Source: CAUZIZ01 sp963579905 (GTDB taxonomy: Bacteria; Acidobacteriota; UBA6911; RPQK01; JAJDTT01). From it: DNA of 14,244 nucleotides. Below the pieces are notes generated by a model. That model had not been told where the DNA came from, did no database searches, and saw only the letters and a program-made list of their open reading frames with translations. Positions 1 to 6,979 of this stretch are shown one piece after another (position 1 is the first letter of the stretch; each line of letters opens with the position of its first letter). Both the position numbers and the translations under genes were made by a program. The stretch spans positions 1 to 14,244 of the forward strand of contig CAUZIZ010000140.1 in the NCBI GenBank assembly GCA_963579905.1, in the 5' to 3' direction.

Positions 1-389
1 AATCGTCCTCCCGATAAGGGTGGGCATTCGTGACGGACCCGAGCGTCCTGGGCGTTGGCAACTGAGCTCCCGACTCCATACTTTTCCACACCTTCCACAA
101 AGAAAGAAAAAAGTAGCAAAAAAGAAAAAACGACGGCTACTTGCCACTCTCATCTTCCCGATCTCAGTGCCTTTCCAACTATAAGGGTTGGCGATGCGGA
201 GCGAAGCGAGCTACCCTGAGTCAAGGTCGTTCCAGAAAATGCGCTACCCCGAAGGGGTTATTGCCGACCGAAAACGCGTTGGCAATAACGCTTTCAGCGT
301 TTACAGGCGAAGGTGGGCCGCCCGTCCACCTCATGGAGGTCAGAGAGGAACCTCTGCGGGTACCATAGGGAAGAAAGTAGGATCGAAGA
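1..389. other. Gene-less left edge with A-rich tract and hairpins
   Basis: I see no convincing gene here. Positions about 101-131 are a strongly A-rich purine tract, likely a bent or flexible segment. Positions 180-301 hold short inverted repeats (annotated separately). A 51-codon open frame on the minus strand runs from an ATG at 151-153 off the left edge, but it is dominated by runs of Phe from the A-rich tract and by Arg/Gly/Pro, and looks accidental. The segment should contain the promoter of the TPR gene at 390, but no good -35/-10 pair stands out. Confidence 0.6.
247..301. repeat. REP-like cluster of three short hairpins
   Basis: Three perfect inverted repeats follow one another. CCCC-GAA-GGGG lies at 247-257. 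GTTATTGCC (257-265) pairs with GGCAATAAC (281-289) around a 15-base loop. AACGCT-TTC-AGCGTT lies at 287-301 and shares bases with the preceding right arm, so the last two stems compete. Small tri-nucleotide loops between GC-rich arms resemble bacterial REP-type extragenic palindromes, and similar hairpins occur at the right end of the window. No T-tract follows, so a rho-independent terminator is unlikely. Confidence 0.55.
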
Positions 390-1637
390 GTGGCAGCCAG
401 AGCTTTCTCCTACCAGCCCCTAATCCTCGTCTTGCTCCTGTGTGGCTCGACCCTACCCGCCCAGGACCGGGCACCTGCCGCCCAGCACTACGAGCGAGCC
501 AGCTCCCTCCTGGAGCAAGGAAAGCTCTCTCAGGCCGAGAGAGAGATCCAGCAGGCGCTCGTGGAGGTTCCACTCTGGCCAGCGGCTCTCAACCTCGCGG
601 GCGCGATCGCGCAGCGGCAGGGTCGGTTGGAAGAGGCAATTCAGCTCTTCGAGGGCGCCCTGGCACTCAAGCCCGAGCAGGTAGCCGCGGCCAGCAATTT
701 GGGGTATTCCTACCTGGCCCTGGGGAAGCACGACAAAGCGATTACCCAATTCGACCAGGTGCTGAGGCTACGGCCCCGTCATTCTGGAGCCTGGTTCGGG
801 CGAGCCCAGGCTCTCGCCGCCTCCGGGATGCTGCAGGAGTCCCTGAAAGCGGGTCATGAGGCAGAGTCGTCATCCCCTGACAGTCCCGAGGTACTCCTGT
901 TTCTTTCGGAGGTCTACTTCCGGCTGGAACAGCCCTCCCAGGCCTTGGAGAAGGCTGGGCAAGTCGGAAGGCTTATCTGGGACAACGGCGAAGGGCTCAA
1001 GCTGCTGGGCCTGTCGCTTCTCCAGCACCAGCAGCTCCAGGAGGCACTTTCGTACCTGGAGCGAGCTCTCGAACTGGGTACCCGAGATGGCCAGATCCTG
1101 CAATCGCTGGGCTATGGCTATCTGAGTTCCAGCCGTCTCACCAAGGCCCTGCCGGCCTTGGAGGAGGCGATCCAGACCAACCCTGATAAACCGGACGGAT
1201 ACTACCTCCTGGCGATCGGCTATGAGATGCAGGGTCGATATCGTGAGGCAGTGGAGCAGCTAGAGGAGGTTCTAAGCCGGCGACCGGACCACCTGGAGGC
1301 GACCCATCGCTACGGCGTGAACCTCTACAAACGGGGAGCCGCAGAGCAGGCTTGGGAGCCCTTCGGACGGGTTCTAGAACGTACTCCGAACCGCGTGGAG
1401 GCGCTTTACTACCGTTCCCTGATTCTTTTCCAGAGGAGCCACTACAAAGGGGCCGAATCCCTTCTCCAGAAGCTCCTTGCTTTAGACCAACGACACGTTG
1501 CCGCCCATTTCAAGCTTGCTCAGATCTACGCCAGAACCGGAGAGGTCGAGAAGGCAGCAGCAGCCAAGCAGCGATACCAGAAGCTCAGGTCGGAGTACTC
1601 AACCCATTTGAGGAAGGTCACTTTCCGGATTCCCTGA
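390..1637 (+). CDS. Exported TPR-repeat protein
   Basis: A 415-residue protein. Residues 1-25 form a signal peptide (MAARAFSYQP then a LILVLLLC hydrophobic core, likely cleaved near Ala24/Gln25). The rest is an almost continuous solenoid of tetratricopeptide repeats, about ten 34-residue units from roughly residue 30 to 395, with typical signatures such as AALNLAGAIAQRQGRLEEAI and YYLLAIGYEMQGRYREAVEQ. No catalytic domain is visible, so it is probably a periplasmic or outer-membrane-associated scaffold. The start is GTG with AGGA seven bases upstream. It is the only plus-strand gene and converges on the minus-strand TPR gene with a 16-bp gap, with no clear terminator between them. The TPR family assignment is secure; partners are unknown. 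Confidence 0.88.
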   Translation: MAARAFSYQPLILVLLLCGSTLPAQDRAPAAQHYERASSLLEQGKLSQAEREIQQALVEVPLWPAALNLAGAIAQRQGRLEEAIQLFEGALALKPEQVAAASNLGYSYLALGKHDKAITQFDQVLRLRPRHSGAWFGRAQALAASGMLQESLKAGHEAESSSPDSPEVLLFLSEVYFRLEQPSQALEKAGQVGRLIWDNGEGLKLLGLSLLQHQQLQEALSYLERALELGTRDGQILQSLGYGYLSSSRLTKALPALEEAIQTNPDKPDGYYLLAIGYEMQGRYREAVEQLEEVLSRRPDHLEATHRYGVNLYKRGAAEQAWEPFGRVLERTPNRVEALYYRSLILFQRSHYKGAESLLQKLLALDQRHVAAHFKLAQIYARTGEVEKAAAAKQRYQKLRSEYSTHLRKVTFRIP

Positions 1638-1653
1638 CAGACGCCTCAGCACC

Positions 1654-3174
1654 TCATTGCCCTCCCAGGCTGCAGAGGCCCGCCAGGCTTAGATCGAAGG
1701 CATAGTCGAGCTTCAGTTCCGATCCTTGCCGGTGTAGCACCAGTGGGGGGAGTGAGACGCCCGCGGCGGTAACCAGGTGGCAGAAGATCCGACCTGAGAG
1801 AACATTGCCACGCTGCAGCCGGCTGCCCTCGATGCGCTCTTTGTTGCCTTTCCTGCCATAGACTTCTTCGGCGATAGCCCTGAACTGATCAAAGTCACCG
1901 TACAGGGCCTGGGAGGATCCAGTGAGTAGGCTCCAGATCTCCCCATACTCTTCCTGGATGAGGGCCCGTTTGTACCAGGCATAGAATGCGGAGACCTCCC
2001 GCGCCAGCCTGGACGTCTCAACCGAGTCGACATCGCTTCGGCTCAACAGGAGGGGCTGCCGCAAGCGGTGGCGATTGAAAGACTTCAGATGTTCGAACCG
2101 CTCCAGGGTTTGTTGGGCCTTTAACTTGAGCCCCAGCTTGCGCTGAAGGGTTGCCAGATGAAAAAGCGCAGCTTCATTTTCCGGCTCAGCATCCACGACG
2201 GTCTGAAACGCCGACAAAGCCTGACGCGGTAGGTCGGAGGCGGCGAACGCCTTCCCCAGCAGAAATCTGGAATTGACCGACTGAGAGTTGAGTCGCAGAG
2301 CTTCCTCAAGATGTGAAATAGCCTCCTCCCGTCCGTCTGGACCCTGCTCCAGCAATGTCGACCCCAGAAAGTAGTGCCCTGCATAGTCGTCTGAATTCTG
2401 GCGCATACAGCCCCGATAGGTGGTTTGAGCCTTCAGCTGATAGCCCTGGGAAGCCTGAGCGTAGCCCAGGTGAAGGCAGGAGCCTTCGGAACCTGGGTCG
2501 ATTGCGAGCGCCCTTTGGAAGGCAATTTCGGCCTCCCGGAACCGTTTCGACTTGATCTGGGCCCGACCCAGCGCTTCCTGCAATTGTCCCACTCTCGGCA
2601 GCACCTCTACTCCCACTGCAAACACAGTGGAGGCTGCCTCCGGAAGCTCGTGGACCAGCAGGACTCCGCCCAGAGAGAGATACTGGTCTGGGTCCGATCC
2701 CAACGTCCGGGCAAAGCGGTCCAACTCAGGACCGATCGGCGCCTGATTATGGAAGCTGGGGAACAGCCGTGCCGGAGTTCTAGAACGGACCAATCTGGCG
2801 AACTGGCCGGCTGCTGCCTGGTTCTGATTCAGACGAAGGTAGTTCAATGCCAGATTCAGGCGAACTCCCGACCAGGTGGGGTTCAACTGCAGCGCGCGCA
2901 GATAGGAAGCCGGAGATCGGTCAGAGCGCCCCCCCCTCTCCAAGGTTGCCCCGAGCAGGTTATGCAAGGCCGCATTGGAGGGCTCTCGCCCAACCCACAT
3001 CCGAAGGATCTCCACTGCCTCAGCATAGGATTCGGACCGAAGATTACCCTCCAGCTGGTCCAATAGCTGGTCACTCGCCGGTTCGGCTGGATCCCCCTGC
3101 GAGTAAACCACAACGGTAAGAACCATCCCCAGGATAAAGGATCCCAGAACTGTAGAGGCCTTCTCCAGTCTCAC
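1654..3174 (-). CDS. Membrane-anchored TPR protein with distinct C-terminal domain
   Basis: A 506-residue protein. Residues 7-25 are a hydrophobic signal/anchor segment. Residues about 37-365 are TPR units, including ALGRAQIKSKRFREAEIAFQ and HYFLGSTLLEQGPDGREEAI. The last ~115 residues (392-506) are not TPR: they begin SAFYAWYKRALIQEEYGEIW and end in beta-rich sequence, a layout that resembles NTF2-like/SnoaL-type small domains; this is inference. The start is GTG, supported by GGAG eight bases upstream. The 92-bp gap to CRTAC1-A upstream is filled by a heptamer repeat array ending just before the Shine-Dalgarno. It is the last gene of the minus-strand run and probably belongs to the same transcript. 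It may act as a scaffold for the secreted proteins encoded upstream. Confidence 0.85.
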   Translation of the reverse strand: MRLEKASTVLGSFILGMVLTVVVYSQGDPAEPASDQLLDQLEGNLRSESYAEAVEILRMWVGREPSNAALHNLLGATLERGGRSDRSPASYLRALQLNPTWSGVRLNLALNYLRLNQNQAAAGQFARLVRSRTPARLFPSFHNQAPIGPELDRFARTLGSDPDQYLSLGGVLLVHELPEAASTVFAVGVEVLPRVGQLQEALGRAQIKSKRFREAEIAFQRALAIDPGSEGSCLHLGYAQASQGYQLKAQTTYRGCMRQNSDDYAGHYFLGSTLLEQGPDGREEAISHLEEALRLNSQSVNSRFLLGKAFAASDLPRQALSAFQTVVDAEPENEAALFHLATLQRKLGLKLKAQQTLERFEHLKSFNRHRLRQPLLLSRSDVDSVETSRLAREVSAFYAWYKRALIQEEYGEIWSLLTGSSQALYGDFDQFRAIAEEVYGRKGNKERIEGSRLQRGNVLSGRIFCHLVTAAGVSLPPLVLHRQGSELKLDYAFDLSLAGLCSLGGQ

Positions 3175-3189
3175 CGTCTTCTCTCCAAT

Positions 3190-3270
3190 TTGGTGCTTGG
3201 AGTCTGGAATCTGTTTGTATCTTGTATCTTGTATCTCGGTGCTTTCATACCGGTGTTTGGAATCTGCTAT
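3190..3270 (+). repeat. Heptamer array A (TTGTATC units)
   Basis: Three perfect tandem TTGTATC units lie at 3215-3235. They are preceded by a 4-base joint CTGT (3211-3214) and by related heptamers TTGGTGC at 3190, TTGGAGT at 3197 and CTGGAAT at 3204. Degenerate 7-base units continue to about 3270 (TCGGTGC at 3236, TTGGAAT at 3257), so the array overlaps the TAG stop of CRTAC1-A (3267-3269). Its other end touches the Shine-Dalgarno region of the next gene. Array B at 8681-8712 carries the same unit order in inverted orientation. Confidence 0.8.
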
Positions 3271-4937
3271 TCCCTAATCAAACCCTCCGAGTCTTTCACC
3301 GTGTAGAAACGATTGGCTTTCAGCTTTCTCAGCTCCTGCGTCTGGCCGTTTGGCCAGCGGATGACGACGTCGGCCGCCTGAGCTTCTCCCAGGCCGAAGT
3401 GGAGTCGAAAATCGTTGTGCGACATGAAGCTGCCGCCACTTCGCACCTCCCGCATCTGGATCGTCGTCCCCGTCTTGACCTGGACCCGGGCACCCACTCC
3501 ATCGCGGTTGCTTCGAGTTCCGACCAGTCGCAGCGACAGGAAGTGCTTTCGACTGCCGCCGTCGTTTCTGAGCAGTTCGGGAAACCCGTCGATGTTGGTT
3601 ACGACGATGTCCACATCCCCGTCATTGTCAAAATCGGCAAAGGCAACTCCTCGACCTCCAGAGGGACGGCTGAGGTCGGCGCCAGCCTTTTTCGTCGTCT
3701 CCAGAAAGCGACCGTCTCCCATGTTCCTGAAGAGCAGCTTGGCCTGCAGATACTTGTAGTCGAGTCTGTCCACCTCCGGATAGAGGTGCCCGTTTGCTAC
3801 GAAGAGATCGAGCCAGGTGTCGTTGTCGTAATCGATGAACCCTGTTCCCCAGCCCAGGCGAAGGAGGCTGGGGGCTCCTAATCCCAACGAGCCGGTCTGG
3901 TCCGAGAAAGTCCCATCGCGGTTCGACCTGAAGAGCGTGTTGATATCGCCAGAGAAGTTGGTGGTGAAGAGAGACAAGTGTCCGCTGTGGTCGAAGTCAC
4001 CTGCATCCACGCCCATTCTGGCTTGCTCTCGTCCGTCTCCGCTGAAGGCACATCCAGCCAGGACGGCCTGGTCGCTGAAGGTTCCGTCTCCGTTGTTCTT
4101 CCAGAGGTTCGCCGGAGTGGCATCATTGGCTACGTAGATGTCCTGGAGGCCATCGTTGTCGTAGTCCAGGAAGATTACACCGAGCCCGTTGTAAGCCTCG
4201 CCGCTCCGAATACCTGAGGCTGCAGAGACATCGCTGAAAGTACCGTCGCCGTTGTTTCGATAGAGCAAATCCGGGCTTCCCCGATAGCGATTGGGACCAC
4301 AGGTAACAGGGATGCCCGAAAAGAGGCAGCCAGTTGGATAGTCGTCGACAGAGAACTCAACGTATCGCGCGATGTAGAGATCCAGAAAACCGTCGCCATT
4401 GTAGTCTCCGAAAGCGGCGCCGGTCGCCCAGCCGCTACCTTGGACTCCTGTCTTGCGACTGACTTCTTCGAAGCTCCCGTCCCCTCGGTTGAGAAAAAGA
4501 AGATTTCGGCCGAATCCGGTAATCAAGAGATCACGATCCCCGTCGTTCTCCACGTCTGCCGCAACCACTCCCATAGTCCAAAGGTTCCCGGTTTGAATGC
4601 CAGACCGTCGGGTCGTGTCCTGAAACGTTCCGTCACCCTGATTGCGGTAGAGGCGGCCTCCGGGAGGCGGTTCCGGGTCTCGTCCCTCAATCTTGTCCAG
4701 GGTTGAACCGTTGGCAAGATACAGATCCAGCCAACCGTCAGAGTCGTAGTCGAACCAGGCGGCTCCATGTCCCAGAGTCTGGAGGACCGCCTTTTTTTCG
4801 GGGCCACCCGATATGTCCTTCAGGGTGATGCCGGCTGCTGCAGCCGTGTCGACGAAGACTACTTCAGCGGCGCAAGTCGCGACGGAAGCGACCCAGAGGA
4901 GGGTCGCCAATACAATACCAGTCGGTCGCGGTTTCAC
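3267..4937 (-). CDS. CRTAC1-family secreted protein A (FG-GAP/VCBS repeats, ASPIC/UnbV domain)
   Basis: A 556-residue protein with a signal peptide at residues 1-24 (core IVLATLLWVASVATCAA). Seven Asp-rich calcium-loop motifs of FG-GAP/VCBS type start near residues 62, 128, 178, 258, 314, 369 and 435 (for example DYNGDGFLD, DYDNDGLQD, DFDNDGDVD). The fifth (DFDHSGHLS) and sixth (DYDNDTWLD) are degenerate. LYRN-x-GDGTF signatures recur between them, as expected of a seven-bladed beta-propeller. Residues about 476-545 are an ASPIC/UnbV domain (SNRDGVGARV, HFGLGEA, IRWPNG). Start is GTG with GGAGAG upstream, inside a 4-base GTGA overlap with the stop of the oxidase gene, so the two are translationally coupled. 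The family is typically extracellular, with adhesion or binding roles suggested but substrates unknown. It is a paralogue of the protein at 6980-8626. Confidence 0.93.
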   Translation of the reverse strand: MKPRPTGIVLATLLWVASVATCAAEVVFVDTAAAAGITLKDISGGPEKKAVLQTLGHGAAWFDYDSDGWLDLYLANGSTLDKIEGRDPEPPPGGRLYRNQGDGTFQDTTRRSGIQTGNLWTMGVVAADVENDGDRDLLITGFGRNLLFLNRGDGSFEEVSRKTGVQGSGWATGAAFGDYNGDGFLDLYIARYVEFSVDDYPTGCLFSGIPVTCGPNRYRGSPDLLYRNNGDGTFSDVSAASGIRSGEAYNGLGVIFLDYDNDGLQDIYVANDATPANLWKNNGDGTFSDQAVLAGCAFSGDGREQARMGVDAGDFDHSGHLSLFTTNFSGDINTLFRSNRDGTFSDQTGSLGLGAPSLLRLGWGTGFIDYDNDTWLDLFVANGHLYPEVDRLDYKYLQAKLLFRNMGDGRFLETTKKAGADLSRPSGGRGVAFADFDNDGDVDIVVTNIDGFPELLRNDGGSRKHFLSLRLVGTRSNRDGVGARVQVKTGTTIQMREVRSGGSFMSHNDFRLHFGLGEAQAADVVIRWPNGQTQELRKLKANRFYTVKDSEGLIRE

Positions 4938-6061
4938 GCGATCTCTCCGGATCTGCTACCGGTCTTGTCGACGAGCGCCTCGGAGACCCTGAACTGGACC
5001 CGATGGAGCCAGCGGTTGTCGTAGCGATTGATGCGGCCCAGATCCTCCGAGAGTGGCTGGGTTCGTCCTTGATTATCGAAGGCCCGGACCTGGACCGCAA
5101 AGCTGCCAGTCGAAGGCGGCTCCCAGCGGTGGGACCAGTGGACCCAGGCACAGGGGGAGCGTTCCTCCGCCAGGCGAGTTCCTATCCAGGTGGTACCGTC
5201 ATCAGTGCTGATCTCGACTCGCTCGACAGGGCGACAGCCGGACCAGGCGGCTCCCCGGATGATGCAAGAGCCCTGGTTTACGACCTGACCCTCTCTGGGG
5301 AAGTGGATCTGGGACTTGACGCCCATGCGCGGCACTGGGGTGAGAATGTGCTCTCCCGTATTGGGATGACGTCGGGCGGTAAAGTAGCGCTTTGACATGT
5401 AAAAGCCTTGGAAGGCGTCGCGCACCACTTTAATTCGCTTGAGCCACTTGACGTGGGCCATTCCGTACCAGCCTGGCACGATTACCCGAGCAGGGTGGCC
5501 ATGTGCCGGAGTCAGAGGCTGCCCGTTCATCTCCAGGGCCACCAGGGTCTCAGCTAACAGAGACTGTTCAAGTGGAAGACTCCTGGCATAGGAGACCGGA
5601 ACCATCTCGTCCTCATCCAGTCCCCGATCGGCCCCCTCTAGAACGATCTCACGGGCACCTGCGTCGACCTCGGCGCCCTCCAGCAGGGTGGCCAACGGAA
5701 TACCGGTCCAAATGGCATTCCCCACACTTCGTCCTTCGGGAAGGTTTTCGGCGCACTCCAGAGTGACGGTTCTCGAGACCATGGGCATCCGCTGCAGCTC
5801 GGCGTAGCTCCACTCGAGAGGTTGGGTGACCGCTCCTTCCACGACCAATTTCCAGTCTTCTCGATTGATGCTTGGGACTCCCAGGTGGTTGCGGACGAAG
5901 AACTCTTCGACCGGCGTCAGCCATTTCGTTTCGTCGGACTCGGGGGAAAGGGAGGGAACAGGGGATTCCGCACCCTGCGGTTCCCAACCCGGAGGTGATA
6001 GAACAAAGAGGCCCAGGGCTTTCAGAAAGTCGCGGCGAGCGGACTCCAGGGCCCTTCTCAT
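4934..6061 (-). CDS. Tat-exported sulfite-oxidase-family molybdopterin oxidoreductase
   Basis: A 375-residue protein from the ATG at 6061. An open frame continues 48 codons further upstream, but I reject that start because the twin-arginine motif SARRDFLKALG (residues 8-18) should be near the N-terminus and the ATG sits in a 4-base ATGA overlap with the acetyltransferase stop. The molybdopterin domain shows FFVRNHLGVP (54-63), TLECAEN with the presumed Mo-ligand Cys103, and HGHPARVIVPG followed by HVKWLKRI (188-210). Residues about 240-365 match the Mo-co dimerisation domain of sulfite oxidases (VERVEISTDDGTTW). No haem motif is present, so electrons must pass to a separate carrier. The canonical CAGN after the ligand is CAEN here. 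It probably acts as a periplasmic oxidase or reductase; sulfite is only one possible substrate. Confidence 0.9.
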   Translation of the reverse strand: MRRALESARRDFLKALGLFVLSPPGWEPQGAESPVPSLSPESDETKWLTPVEEFFVRNHLGVPSINREDWKLVVEGAVTQPLEWSYAELQRMPMVSRTVTLECAENLPEGRSVGNAIWTGIPLATLLEGAEVDAGAREIVLEGADRGLDEDEMVPVSYARSLPLEQSLLAETLVALEMNGQPLTPAHGHPARVIVPGWYGMAHVKWLKRIKVVRDAFQGFYMSKRYFTARRHPNTGEHILTPVPRMGVKSQIHFPREGQVVNQGSCIIRGAAWSGCRPVERVEISTDDGTTWIGTRLAEERSPCAWVHWSHRWEPPSTGSFAVQVRAFDNQGRTQPLSEDLGRINRYDNRWLHRVQFRVSEALVDKTGSRSGEIA

Positions 6062-6873
6062 CCTGACTCCTGCCAGATCCGTACCTTTTCCCGGGCCCGG
6101 GGACAGAAGAGACATCGCGCATTGGCGCAGAGTAGGGCGTCCATCCTCTGTTTGAGGATCTCCACAGTGGTCTCGATGACGTCCCGGCCTTTGACCAACT
6201 GGCACTTTGCCCGGTCGATTTTGAAGTCCCGGATCATCCCCTTTTCGCGCAAAGGCATCTCGATAATCCCGAACCCCGTGCTGCAGCCGGGCTCGTCATG
6301 GAGGTCCAACACTACGATCTCTTCGGCGGGCGTTCTGACCTTGGCGGTTCGAGACCAACTGGGATCGAAGGGGACGCCTCGATAGGGCACCTCGGCATAG
6401 GCCTCGCCAACGTGCATGCTGGAGTCGGTATCATGCTTGACCCCCAGCAGCAGGATGGATCCACCCGCCCGAGCGATGCGATCGATGGGAGAGCCGACTC
6501 CAGTTGCCTCGGCCTTCCAGTGTTCGCGGGTGAGCTCTTCGGCATCCCTGCCGATGGCCGCCACTGAGTAGTTGGGATGCAGGCTGCGAATCGCCTCTGG
6601 CCTCTTCCTCAGGATCTCGGTGATCAGTCCTGTCTGGGAGCGCACCGTAGTGGGATCGAATACCTCCTCCTCGAGGTTGTAGTTGAAGGTGGGGGCCATA
6701 AGGGTCCCTTCCTCGCCCAGCACCTCCAGGAGCGCGTCGATGAGTGTCTCGGCTCCCCCGTCCACTCGTCCCAGGCTGTGCAGCGAACTATGCATCAAGA
6801 GGCGGTCCACCTGCCCCAGGCCGACGTCTTGCATGGCTGTGACAAGGTCCCGATGGGACAATTTTATTTTCAT
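6058..6873 (-). CDS. AAC(3)-family N-acetyltransferase
   Basis: A 271-residue protein matching the aminoglycoside 3-N-acetyltransferase (AAC(3)/YokD) family in length and motifs: LLMHSSLHSLGRVDGGAETL (25-44), EEGTLMAPTF (54-63), HPNYSVAAIG (99-108), GSPIDRI (127-133) and SSMHVGEAYAEVPYR (151-165), where His154 is in the conserved catalytic position. The family transfers acetyl from acetyl-CoA to an amine. Environmental members need not confer resistance, and relatives such as FrbF act in biosynthesis. The ATG at 6873 is chosen over a TTG 17 codons upstream because AGGAAG lies directly before it. The C-terminus carries an unusual Cys cluster (Cys249, Cys254, Cys257; C-X4-C-X2-C) that could bind metal. 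The stop overlaps the oxidase ATG, which implies a linked function. No signal peptide is seen, so it is cytoplasmic. Confidence 0.9.
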   Translation of the reverse strand: MKIKLSHRDLVTAMQDVGLGQVDRLLMHSSLHSLGRVDGGAETLIDALLEVLGEEGTLMAPTFNYNLEEEVFDPTTVRSQTGLITEILRKRPEAIRSLHPNYSVAAIGRDAEELTREHWKAEATGVGSPIDRIARAGGSILLLGVKHDTDSSMHVGEAYAEVPYRGVPFDPSWSRTAKVRTPAEEIVVLDLHDEPGCSTGFGIIEMPLREKGMIRDFKIDRAKCQLVKGRDVIETTVEILKQRMDALLCANARCLFCPRAREKVRIWQESG

Positions 6874-6876
6874 AAA

Positions 6877-6882
6877 CTTCCT
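6877..6882 (-). promoter_or_regulatory. Shine-Dalgarno deciding the acetyltransferase start
   Basis: AGGAAG on the minus strand, with its AGGA core five bases from the ATG at 6871-6873. The alternative TTG start at 6922-6924 lacks comparable support and would add 17 residues that do not resemble the family N-terminus. Confidence 0.6.
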
Positions 6883-6979
6883 GCTCGGGGACTCGATGGC
6901 AGTGCCCTCTTCATGACCGATCAATCGTCTGCTCTAGGGCTTCCGGATGTCAAGCCGCTCCAGCACCCAGCAGCTGTGG

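Noticed and set aside
1..153. Partial minus-strand open frame running off the left edge
   Set aside because: 51 codons, composition set by the A-rich tract, the ATG directly abuts a purine run, no recognisable domain.
6062..6205. 48-codon N-terminal extension of the Moco oxidoreductase
   Set aside because: It overlaps the acetyltransferase coding region and would bury the twin-arginine signal; the ATG at 6061 in the ATGA overlap is a better start.
6058..6873. Acquired antibiotic resistance gene on a mobile element
   Set aside because: There is no transposase, integrase or other resistance gene nearby, and the gene is translationally coupled to a Moco oxidase, which points to a metabolic role.
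6874..6924. TTG start 17 codons upstream for the acetyltransferase
   Set aside because: The ATG at 6873 has AGGAAG directly upstream and matches the usual N-terminus of the family.
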